In this document: piece by piece, positions 52,792 through 60,891 of the stretch
Position numbering within the stretch: position 1 is the stretch's first letter
Layout: every line of letters starts with the position of its first letter
Assembly: GCA_020724265.1 (NCBI GenBank)
Contig: DYHH01000001.1
Location: 68,674-132,673 of the forward strand
From: Melioribacter roseus
GTDB taxonomy: Bacteria; Bacteroidota; Ignavibacteria; Ignavibacteriales; Melioribacteraceae
DNA: 64,000 nucleotides
Reading direction: 5' to 3'
Program-made: the position numbers and the translations under genes
The notes under the pieces: model-generated
Databases searched by the model: none
The model's input: only the letters and a program-made list of their open reading frames with translations
What the model was told of the DNA's origin: nothing

Positions 52792-53566
52792 TACTTACGT
52801 TTCCCTCACTCTTATTTCTTTCCAACAATTCTGCGGCTAACGAAATATAATTTTGTGCACCGGTTGATATTGCATCATAAAGAATTACAGGTTTTTGATG
52901 ACTTGGTGATTCGGAAATTCTAACATTTCGGTGAATTATGGTATTGAAAACTTTTTCACCGAAATATTTTTTTACTTCTTCAACAACTTGATGCGATAAC
53001 CGCAAACGAGTATCGAACATTGTTAAGAGAACACCCTCTATTGTTAATCCCTCGTTGTAATGTTTTTTAACAATGTTAATCGTATTTAATAATTGTCCGA
53101 GACCTTCTAAAGCAAAATATTCGCACTGAACAGGAATAATAACGGAATCTGCTGCAGTAAGCGCATTTAATGTTAATAAGCCCAAAGACGGAGGGCAATC
53201 AATGAAAATGTAATCATATTTATCTTTAATCGGTAGCAGTGCTTCTTTAAGCAATCTTTCTCTTCCGTCCATACCGACAAGTTCGACTTCTGCTCCTACT
53301 AAGTCAATATTAGCAGGGAGAACATCCAAATCCGGCATATATGTAGTAGTAATACAATCGATTGCATCTTCAGTACCGATCAATGCATGGTAAACAGACT
53401 TCTCAGAATTTTCCACACCGATTCCCGAGGATGAATTACCTTGAGGATCAATATCAACCAGCAAAGTGTGGATTTCCGCTGCAGCAATAGAAGAAGATAA
53501 ATTTATGGAGGTTGTGGTTTTACCCACACCTCCCTTTTGATTAGCAATAGCTATTATTTTTCCCAT
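52784..53566 (-). CDS. parA: Chromosome-partitioning ATPase ParA
   Basis: A 260-residue Soj/ParA: deviant Walker [35 protein letters not shown], and the switch [18 protein letters not shown]. It partners ParB in origin segregation. Chromosomal type, without an N-terminal HTH. It starts 16 bases after the UPF0173 gene. rsmG/mnmG, the usual neighbours of chromosomal parAB in many bacteria, are not here. Confidence 0.95.
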   Translation of the reverse strand: MGKIIAIANQKGGVGKTTTSINLSSSIAAAEIHTLLVDIDPQGNSSSGIGVENSEKSVYHALIGTEDAIDCITTTYMPDLDVLPANIDLVGAEVELVGMDGRERLLKEALLPIKDKYDYIFIDCPPSLGLLTLNALTAADSVIIPVQCEYFALEGLGQLLNTINIVKKHYNEGLTIEGVLLTMFDTRLRLSHQVVEEVKKYFGEKVFNTIIHRNVRISESPSHQKPVILYDAISTGAQNYISLAAELLERNKSEGNVSND

Positions 53567-53581
53567 ATATGTAAGTTTTAT

Positions 53582-54259
53582 TTAGAGTTCTATTTCTTGT
53601 CCGAATTCCATTACAATACATTCTTTTCCTTTTGCTTCTACTTTTTTCTTAAATTCATTAGGGTCTGCTTCTATTACAGGAAAAGTATTGTAATGCATCG
53701 GAATTGCTTTTTTCGGATTAACAAACTCAACTGCTTTTACGGCATCATCAATTCCCATTGTAAAATTATCCCCAATTGGAAGAAGCATATAATCAATCGA
53801 ATTTAATTCGCCGATTAATTTCATATCAAGAAATAAACCGGTATCACCGGTATGATAGATATTCATTCCGTCTATTGATAATACAACACCGGAAGGCTCA
53901 CCTGTGTATTCACCGTCTGGAGTTTTAGAGCCATGATGAGCAATCGTAAATTTAACTCTACCGAAATCGAAATTATTCCCGCCTCCTATATGCATATTGT
54001 GCGCCTTAAATCCTTTTGATGCGACATATTCAGCAAGTTCATTTACACATATAAACAACGGATTACATCTTTCAGCTATTTTGAATGCATCTCCTAAATG
54101 GTCACCGTGACCGTGAGTCAATATAATATAATCAGCATCAACATCTTTTGATTTAACGGTTGATTTTGGATTATCATCAAGAAATGGATCGATAACAATT
54201 ATTTTTCCGTCATTGGTAGTTAATTGAAATGAAGAATGAGCAAAAAATTTCAGTTTCAT
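53582..54259 (-). CDS. UPF0173-family metal-dependent hydrolase
   Basis: A 225-residue MBL-fold enzyme of the UPF0173 (YtkL-like) type: MKLKFFAHSSFQL start, LTHGHGDHLGDA zinc motif, IAHHGSK, YHTGDTGLFLDM and PMHYNTFPVI. Substrate unknown. It lies between cdaA and parA in a leftward run; spacing to cdaA is 43 bases. Confidence 0.88.
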   Translation of the reverse strand: MKLKFFAHSSFQLTTNDGKIIVIDPFLDDNPKSTVKSKDVDADYIILTHGHGDHLGDAFKIAERCNPLFICVNELAEYVASKGFKAHNMHIGGGNNFDFGRVKFTIAHHGSKTPDGEYTGEPSGVVLSIDGMNIYHTGDTGLFLDMKLIGELNSIDYMLLPIGDNFTMGIDDAVKAVEFVNPKKAIPMHYNTFPVIEADPNEFKKKVEAKGKECIVMEFGQEIEL

Positions 54260-54302
54260 TGTTTACCTCTCGTCTTTGTTATACATATAATCTATGATAG
54301 AA

Positions 54303-55121
54303 TTATTTATTCCTACCGAATTGTTCAAATAATCCTTTCCAACCTTTATCTTTTGAGACTTTTAAACTTTCCGTTAACTTAGTTCTGAGTGCTTCTTTCG
54401 ATAAACCACGGATTAATCTTCCTTCCTGGGCAATTGCAATGCCGCCTGTTTCTTCAGATACTATTACACTTATAACATCTGCTTGTTCCGTAATTCCCAA
54501 ACCGGCTCTATGCCTCATACCCAATCCAATTCCGTCAAGGACAGTGTTTTGTGAAAGAGGAAGAGTACATCGTGCAGCTTCAATCACATCATTTTTTATA
54601 ATAACTGCTCCGTCATGAAGCGGTGATCTTGGGAAAAATATCGATCTCAAAAGATCTTTACTTAGTTTAGAATTAATAATTTCACCTGTTTCAACCACCC
54701 CTCTTATACCGGCTGATTTTACTATTACCATTAAAGCACCGTGTTGATACTGAGCTAATTCGAATGCTGCATCGGTTATAATATCCGCAATGTTTTTTTC
54801 ATCACTTTTTATAAACATTCGTATAACGGGATTTCTTCCTACCAGTACAAGTAATCTTCGGATTTCAGGTTGAAATAAAATTATAAATGCAATTACCCAG
54901 ATATCCGTAACTAATTGAAGCAACCAGCCTAGTGCTTTAAAGTTAGCAGCTTGCGCAATAAATGATAATAAAAGAACAACAACTAAACCGATAAATATCT
55001 GTGAAGCAATTGTACCGCGTATAACCGTATATAATTTGTAAATTATAAATGATACTATTGCTATATCCAATACATCAAGAAGAGTAACGGAAAGAAATCC
55101 TATTTTGAAGATATCCAACAT
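54303..55121 (-). CDS. cdaA: Diadenylate cyclase CdaA (c-di-AMP synthase)
   Basis: A 272-residue CdaA: three N-terminal membrane helices (about 12-30, 38-56, 62-82) and a DisA-N catalytic domain with HDGAVIIKND (DGA motif) and GMRHRAGLGIT (RHR motif). It makes c-di-AMP from two ATP. In Firmicutes it is followed by cdaR and glmM; neither is present, and here it is preceded by folP with a three-base gap. Targets may include potassium and osmolyte systems; the ClC protein at 35776 has a candidate RCK-C-like tail. Confidence 0.93.
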   Translation of the reverse strand: MLDIFKIGFLSVTLLDVLDIAIVSFIIYKLYTVIRGTIASQIFIGLVVVLLLSFIAQAANFKALGWLLQLVTDIWVIAFIILFQPEIRRLLVLVGRNPVIRMFIKSDEKNIADIITDAAFELAQYQHGALMVIVKSAGIRGVVETGEIINSKLSKDLLRSIFFPRSPLHDGAVIIKNDVIEAARCTLPLSQNTVLDGIGLGMRHRAGLGITEQADVISVIVSEETGGIAIAQEGRLIRGLSKEALRTKLTESLKVSKDKGWKGLFEQFGRNK

Positions 55122-55124
55122 AAT

Positions 55125-56294
55125 TTAGTCTTCAACCTGAGATAAACTGGAAAATATTTTTACCGATGAATTAGTTTGTTTAACATCATGAGTTCTGATA
55201 ATATCGGCTCCGTTTTTTATTGCAATTGTTTCCGCTATTAATGTTGCCTCGCTTCTTTCATCTACTTCAAGATCAAGACTTTTACCCAGAAAAGATTTGC
55301 GAGATATACCAACAACAATAGGTTTACTTAATCCTTTAAATTCGCTTAATCTATTAACTATTTCATAATTGTCGTAAACACGTTTCCCGAAACCTATACC
55401 CGGGTCTATAATAATTTTATTAATGCCATTCTTCTCTGCAAATTTAATACGTTCATTTAAAAAGTCATAAATTTCTAAAATCACATCATTATAAAATGGA
55501 TTCTGCTGCATATCTTTCGGTTTACCGAGCATATGCATAAGAATTACCGGGACTTTTTCTTCGGCTACAACTTCAATCATTTTTTTATCGAATCTCATTG
55601 CACTAATATCATTTACAATTGAAGCACCCGCTTTGATTGCTTCTTTTGCAACAACGGATTTTGTAGTATCAATTGAAATTAGTGTTTTAGGATTAGCTTT
55701 AATAATTCCTTCTATAACCGGAATTACCCGGTTTAATTCTTCTTCCAGTGAAATAGATTCCGAATTTGGTCTTGTTGATTCACCGCCTACATCAATAATG
55801 AGTGCACCGTCATCAATTAATTTTAATGCAAACTCGATTGCTTTTTGTTTATCAAAATACTTTCCGCCGTCCGAAAATGAATCCGGAGTAACATTTACAA
55901 TACCCATTAATGATGTTTGTTGAAAACTAAGTTGCTTTGATTTTAGCTTTAAATTGTATACTCTTTTATCGGAATAATTTTTTAATACCGATGCAATTCT
56001 ATGTCCCATATCCTCATTGCCAGACGCAGTTATATTCTTTGCTAATTCTTTGAATATAACGAATGAACCGAGGATTAATAAATCAACTTTATTCTCATCT
56101 TCCCTTTTTTTAACATAACATATTTCCTTATTTCTGAGAATAATATGGCGTGTGTTTTCGGCTAATTCATCGGTTAAGTCTCTAATTTCTAATGCTAGAA
56201 GGTCGATCTCGTAAAGATCACGGTATATGTTATATTTTTTAAGGTATCTTTTGAACACATATGGAATGTTTATTTCGATCAGTTGAATTATCAA
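55125..56294 (-). CDS. folP: Dihydropteroate synthase with N-terminal extension
   Basis: A 389-residue protein. The TIM-barrel DHPS spans about 127-385: MGIVNVTPDSFSDGG, DVGGESTRPNS, IVNDISAMRFD and IDPGIGFGKR are the pterin and pABA sites. The first about 125 residues (LALEIRDLTDELAENTRHI ... LILGSFVIFKELA) are absent from E. coli FolP (282 residues) and resemble the extra N-terminal domain of some archaeal and thermophile-type DHPS proteins. Its role is unknown. It condenses dihydropterin pyrophosphate with pABA in folate synthesis. Three bases separate it from cdaA. Confidence 0.9.
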   Translation of the reverse strand: MIIQLIEINIPYVFKRYLKKYNIYRDLYEIDLLALEIRDLTDELAENTRHIILRNKEICYVKKREDENKVDLLILGSFVIFKELAKNITASGNEDMGHRIASVLKNYSDKRVYNLKLKSKQLSFQQTSLMGIVNVTPDSFSDGGKYFDKQKAIEFALKLIDDGALIIDVGGESTRPNSESISLEEELNRVIPVIEGIIKANPKTLISIDTTKSVVAKEAIKAGASIVNDISAMRFDKKMIEVVAEEKVPVILMHMLGKPKDMQQNPFYNDVILEIYDFLNERIKFAEKNGINKIIIDPGIGFGKRVYDNYEIVNRLSEFKGLSKPIVVGISRKSFLGKSLDLEVDERSEATLIAETIAIKNGADIIRTHDVKQTNSSVKIFSSLSQVED

Positions 56295-56386
56295 TTTTTA
56301 CTCCAAACCAAAAGATGCATTAAATGAATTATAAATTTAAAATAAGCAAAAAAAATAAGACTTTCTTAGGAAGGGTTAAACAAAAT

Positions 56387-57043
56387 TTACGCAATCATAT
56401 TTTTCAATTCTAACGCGGCGGCAGTTACATTATCTTTAGAAAATATTGCCGAACCGGCAACAAAAACATCTACACCGGCATTTTTTAATTTAGTAATATT
56501 ATTAGTATCAACACCGCCGTCAACTTCAATTAAAAATTCATAATTGTTTTCTTCACGGATACTTTTAAGATCACGTATTTTCTTTAATGAACTTTCAATA
56601 AATTTTTGCCCGCCGAAGCCCGGGTTAACCGACATTACCAGAACCAAGTCAACAATTTCTAAGATTTCACACAAAGTATTTACCGGTGTTGCCGGATTAA
56701 TAGAAACCCCGGCTTTAGCACCAAGTTCTTTAATTCTTGTAATGGTTCTATTAAGATGCACAACTGATTCTTGATGAACAGTCAAATAATTTGCTCCGGC
56801 TTTAACAAAATCATCTAAAAAATCATCTGGTGTTTCAATCATTAAATGGACATCCAATGGCAAACGCGTAATTTTTTTCACTGCATTTATAACAATCGGT
56901 CCAAATGTAATATTCGGGACAAACTTTCCATCCATAACATCACAGTGAATTAAATCTACACCGGCCATTTCAACTTTACGAATTTCCTTTTCAAGGTTAA
57001 TAAAATTTGCAGCTAATATTGAGGGAGCAAGCATTTTTTTCAT
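56387..57043 (-). CDS. rpe: Ribulose-phosphate 3-epimerase
   Basis: A 218-residue TIM barrel: LAPSILAANFINLEKEI, the metal-binding HCDVMDGKFVPNITFGP, LDVHLMIETPD and VMSVNPGFGGQKFI, with the final VDGGVDTNNI phosphate loop. It interconverts ribulose-5-phosphate and xylulose-5-phosphate. The ATG is directly adjacent to the stop of the PASTA gene. Confidence 0.96.
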   Translation of the reverse strand: MKKMLAPSILAANFINLEKEIRKVEMAGVDLIHCDVMDGKFVPNITFGPIVINAVKKITRLPLDVHLMIETPDDFLDDFVKAGANYLTVHQESVVHLNRTITRIKELGAKAGVSINPATPVNTLCEILEIVDLVLVMSVNPGFGGQKFIESSLKKIRDLKSIREENNYEFLIEVDGGVDTNNITKLKNAGVDVFVAGSAIFSKDNVTAAALELKNMIA

Positions 57044-57781
57044 TTATCTACTCTGAGTAATTACTACGTCAACACTATCACCATAACTTACTAGTTTATC
57101 TTCACTTGGGTACTGATCTATTATAGTGTTTGGTAATAGGTTGGGTGATGATAAATAAGTTTTTTTACCTATTTTTAATGAAAGTTCTCTTAATATTCTT
57201 TCTGCTTCAGTAAGTGATTTTGCAATTAAATTCGGTACACGTACCATTCCAATTTGTGGACCTATACTAATCATTAAAGTTACCGAATCCCCCTTAGCAA
57301 GAAATTCACCTTCTTTTACACTTTGCTCAACAACTGTTTTTGCAGGAAATTCTGAACGTACATCTAATAACGTATCTATTGCTAACCCAAGTCTTTCTAT
57401 AGTGATCTTAGCATCACGGACAGTTTTGCCTAAAAGTTGTGGCATTTTAATTAGCGGCTCTCCCCCGCTAATGTAAAGATAAACACGTCTACCTACTTTT
57501 ACTGTTGAACCTGGACGAGGAGTTTGAAGTATTACGTGATCACGAGGAACATTTTCATCATACTTCGGACCTTGCTCAACAGGTTCTAAACCTATTTTTT
57601 TCAGTTCTTCTATTGCAGTGACTTTATTTTGACTAACAAAATCCGGTACCGTAACTTCTTCAGCAGATACTACCCAAGGCATAAATAGTTTATCAAAAAG
57701 TATAAATAATACGATAAAAGCCGCGATAGCAATTATAGGATATTTTATTATTTTTTTGTTCAGCAGACTCATATAACTCAA
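57044..57781 (-). CDS. PASTA-domain membrane protein without a kinase
   Basis: A 245-residue protein: short cytoplasmic start, one membrane helix (about 14-32), then three PASTA repeats (about 40-108, 110-175, 177-245), beginning VTVPDFVSQNK, IKMPQLLGKT and VRVPNLIAKS. In Firmicutes such repeats are attached to Ser/Thr kinases or PBPs and bind peptidoglycan or lipid II; here they stand alone. An alternative start at 57772 (second Met) is possible. Stop and rpe start abut; the POT terminator lies just upstream, so it needs its own promoter. Confidence 0.88.
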   Translation of the reverse strand: MSYMSLLNKKIIKYPIIAIAAFIVLFILFDKLFMPWVVSAEEVTVPDFVSQNKVTAIEELKKIGLEPVEQGPKYDENVPRDHVILQTPRPGSTVKVGRRVYLYISGGEPLIKMPQLLGKTVRDAKITIERLGLAIDTLLDVRSEFPAKTVVEQSVKEGEFLAKGDSVTLMISIGPQIGMVRVPNLIAKSLTEAERILRELSLKIGKKTYLSSPNLLPNTIIDQYPSEDKLVSYGDSVDVVITQSR

Positions 57782-57815
57782 TTGATAGATGATCGAAATT
57801 TAAGAAATATTTAAT

Positions 57816-57840
57816 AAAAAAAGCCCGTCGGTTGACGGGC
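57816..57840 (-). terminator. Intrinsic terminator of the POT transporter gene
   Basis: On the minus strand GCCCGTC-AACC-GACGGGC forms a seven-pair GC-rich hairpin (57840-57823) followed by seven T (57822-57816). It starts 10 bases after the transporter stop. Four T on the other side make it weakly bidirectional. Confidence 0.93.
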
Positions 57841-57850
57841 TTTTATAATA

Positions 57851-59353
57851 TTATTGTGTAGCTCGCTTCAATTTATTTAGGAAAATTCTTACCAGTAAAG
57901 CAGCTATTAATGAAGTAATTACAAGTAATAGGAAGAATTGCCATACTTCCCAATTTTGATAGAATCTTCCTATAAATCCTGAAAGATAATTTCCAACTGC
58001 AGTAGCTCCAAACCAGAATCCCATCATTAATCCTTTCATTCTTGGCGGAGCAGTTTTTGATACGAACGAGAGACCCATTGGACTTAAATGCAGTTCGCCG
58101 ATTGTTACAACAAAGTAAGTTGAAATCAACCAGAAAGGAGAAACTGTTATTGCAGAAGAAACATTTTCTAAAGTATAAACGCCCGGTAGACCCATAGCTG
58201 CAACCATCATTATCATAAAGGATAATGCAGTTAGAAGCATACCAATTCCTATTTTTGCCGGTGATGATGGCTCTTTTCCTCTCCGGTTAAGGAATCTGAA
58301 ATAAGAAACAATTAGAGGAGTCATTAAAACTATAAACATTGGATTGAAGTAAGCGAATTGTTCAGGCGCGATTGCGTTAAGCTCAGGAAGTAAATTAATT
58401 TTTATAATAACTATTATTAGACCAACCGCAGCAAAGAAACCACCTATGCCTCGTATTTTTTGAGTAGTTCCTTTGTTTAATGCTGTTGCACCACCCAACA
58501 ATATTGCCAATATTCCGTGTAATGCTATAACGTCAAAAAGAAGATAGGTAAACTTACCGACCATAGGAGTAATATAATCACGAGCAAACAGAGTTAGGGC
58601 TGCGCCATTCTGATGGAACGCCATCCAGAAGAATATTACAATTGCAAAGATTGTCATTAATGCAACAATTCGTAGCTTCTCTTGCTCTTTAGTTAGTACA
58701 AGATCTTTTTCATCTTTCTTTTCATTTTTAGATTGGTAATCGGCATCTTTATAATATTTACGGTAAATCAAAAATATTAGAATAGATACCAACATTCCGA
58801 ATGCAGCAACTGCAAAACCAGCGTTATAACCTTGTGCTAATGTAGTTCCAAAATTATCAATAAAAAACTGTTTAATATTTGTTGCGGCAATAGGTGCATA
58901 GAATGCGCCAATATTAATACCCATGTAAAAAATATTGTAACCGGCATCTTTTAATGAACCGTCTTTGTGTGCATATAAATTTCCAACAAGTACGGAAATA
59001 TTTGCTTTAAATAAACCGTTACCAATAGCAACAACAGCAAGCGCAACGTACAACTGAAATTCGGATGATGTTGGAATTGCCATTAAAGCATAACCGATGC
59101 CCATGGTAACGGCACCTAATGCAATAGTTTTTCCGTAACCTAAAAGGTTATCTGCAATCCATCCACCAAGTATGGGTGTAAAATAAACCGCAGCTAAAAA
59201 CACACCGTAGATATTTGTTACGGTTGCGGCATCCCAACCAAAATTTTCTTGTAGATAAAGGACGAAAATCGCAAGCATTGTGTAGAACCCGAAACGTTCC
59301 CACATTTCAGTAAAGAAGAGTACATATAACCCCTTCGGGTGTCCTTTGAACAT
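57851..59353 (-). CDS. POT/PTR2-family proton-dependent peptide transporter
   Basis: A 500-residue MFS-fold protein with 12-14 membrane helices. The proton-coupling ExxERF signature is EMWERFGFYTMLAIF at about 16-30, with GNGLFKANISVLVGNLY and the PTR2 motif FYMGINIGAFYAPI. It imports di- and tripeptides. AGGAGG lies ideally before the ATG. It is monocistronic, flanked by a 229-base divergent gap and its own terminator. Confidence 0.93.
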   Translation of the reverse strand: MFKGHPKGLYVLFFTEMWERFGFYTMLAIFVLYLQENFGWDAATVTNIYGVFLAAVYFTPILGGWIADNLLGYGKTIALGAVTMGIGYALMAIPTSSEFQLYVALAVVAIGNGLFKANISVLVGNLYAHKDGSLKDAGYNIFYMGINIGAFYAPIAATNIKQFFIDNFGTTLAQGYNAGFAVAAFGMLVSILIFLIYRKYYKDADYQSKNEKKDEKDLVLTKEQEKLRIVALMTIFAIVIFFWMAFHQNGAALTLFARDYITPMVGKFTYLLFDVIALHGILAILLGGATALNKGTTQKIRGIGGFFAAVGLIIVIIKINLLPELNAIAPEQFAYFNPMFIVLMTPLIVSYFRFLNRRGKEPSSPAKIGIGMLLTALSFMIMMVAAMGLPGVYTLENVSSAITVSPFWLISTYFVVTIGELHLSPMGLSFVSKTAPPRMKGLMMGFWFGATAVGNYLSGFIGRFYQNWEVWQFFLLLVITSLIAALLVRIFLNKLKRATQ

Positions 59354-59528
59354 TTTACCTCCTGAGATTTATATTATTAGTCAAATAGTGAACTAATTCG
59401 GAGAAAAATTGAATTGATTTAAGACCGGTAATACGAAGAAAATTGTGAATAATACTCACTAAAGTTCCAACTCTTTGTAAAAGTTTTCGAAATATATCAA
59501 ACCACCTTCTCAATAACAAATACTATTG

Positions 59529-59560
59529 TTGGTACTTAATTTTATAATCAATTATCTTTG
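59529..59560 (+). promoter_or_regulatory. Bacteroidota-type promoter for the GlmU-like gene
   Basis: TTG at 59529-59531, a 21-base spacer, and TATCTTTG at 59553-59560, a perfect TAnnTTTG. A start near 59566 leaves a leader of about 17 bases with GAGGTAA before the ATG at 59583. Best match to the Bacteroidota consensus in the window. Confidence 0.5.
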
Positions 59561-59582
59561 AAAATTAACAAACGAGGTAAAT

Positions 59583-60815
59583 ATGAAATATCCTATTTGT
59601 TTGTTTGAAGACAATAAATACAGCAATTTTTTACCACTTACATATTTTAGACCTGTTTACGATTTGCGGTGTGGTATTCTAACACTTCGTGAAAAAGTTT
59701 TACGATTATTACAACCGGGTAAATTGATATTACATACAAGAAAGTATCTTAATAATTTTATAAGAGAAGAAAATAAAAATCATGTTGTAAATAATTTTGT
59801 TGATGACAAGATTTGGTTCATTAATGGAAGACTTAAGTTGTCGGTAGATTTAGTTGAGATATTTTCGCATGCTAAAACTGATGAATTGTTTTTATCAAAA
59901 AATGAAATTGCCGCCGCTCTTTTATCTCAAAAATCTATTCAAATATTACTTAAAAATAATAAAGATATTCTAACTGATTTTTCGGATTTAGATTGCAAGC
60001 AAACCGAAATTGATGCATATCTGTATGAGTATCCTTGGCATTTAATTCAGAATAACGGTGAAGAAATAGTTAATGATATCGAACTTATCTCTCCGCAATT
60101 TAATAAAGTTGAATATCCCGGAGTTCACCTACTCAACAAAGTGAATATTTATATCGGAGAAAACGTATTAATAAAACCAAATGTTGTGCTCGATGCTTCC
60201 GAAGGACCAATTTATATTGACGATGCAGTAACGATATTTCCGAACACTTATATTGTTGGTCCGAGTTACATCGGTAAAAAGTCAATAGTAAAAGCTAACT
60301 CACAAATTTATAATGATACAACGATAGGACCCGTCTGCAAAGTCGGCGGTGAAATAGAAAATAGTATAATTCACTCATACTCAAACAAGCAGCACGAGGG
60401 ATTTCTCGGTCATGCTTATTTAGGTTCGTGGATAAATATCGGAGCAAGTTCAAATAACTCTGATCTTAAAAATGATTACAGCAAAATTAAAGTCATGCTT
60501 AACGGTCAGGAAGTTGATACCGGCACAAATTTTATGGGATTGATTATGGGTGATCATTCGAAATGTGCCATTAATACTGCATTTAATACCGGAACTATAA
60601 TTGGTGTTTCTTGCAATATTTATGGAAGTGGATTCCCACCAAAATATATTCCCTCGTTTAGCTGGGGTGGTGCCGATGGATTTAGAGAATATCATTTAAG
60701 AAAAGCAATTGAAGTCGCCAAAATCGTTAAGTCAAGACGAAATATAACTATGAGCGTTAATGATTTGGAATTATTCAAATCCGTTTTTGATTTAACGCAG
60801 AACGAAAGAAAATAA
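59583..60815 (+). CDS. GlmU-like putative sugar nucleotidyltransferase
   Basis: A 410-residue protein of the GlmU-like family common in Bacteroidota. The N-terminal part (about 1-190) has ICLFEDNKYSNFLPLTYFRPVYDLRCGILTLREK but not the classic G-x-G-T/S-R-P nucleotide loop. The C-terminal half (about 195-390) is a left-handed beta-helix with GPSYIGKKSIVKANSQIYN and FLGHAYLGSWINIGASSNNSDLKNDYS, as in GlmU acetyltransferase domains. Substrate and activity are unproven. rqcH follows after 76 bases. Confidence 0.85.
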   Translation: MKYPICLFEDNKYSNFLPLTYFRPVYDLRCGILTLREKVLRLLQPGKLILHTRKYLNNFIREENKNHVVNNFVDDKIWFINGRLKLSVDLVEIFSHAKTDELFLSKNEIAAALLSQKSIQILLKNNKDILTDFSDLDCKQTEIDAYLYEYPWHLIQNNGEEIVNDIELISPQFNKVEYPGVHLLNKVNIYIGENVLIKPNVVLDASEGPIYIDDAVTIFPNTYIVGPSYIGKKSIVKANSQIYNDTTIGPVCKVGGEIENSIIHSYSNKQHEGFLGHAYLGSWINIGASSNNSDLKNDYSKIKVMLNGQEVDTGTNFMGLIMGDHSKCAINTAFNTGTIIGVSCNIYGSGFPPKYIPSFSWGGADGFREYHLRKAIEVAKIVKSRRNITMSVNDLELFKSVFDLTQNERK

Positions 60816-60891
60816 ATTCAATTTTCAATACCATTCTAAGTGAAATGAGATACTCTTATAATCACTTCATTTATTTAAATAGCTTACTATA

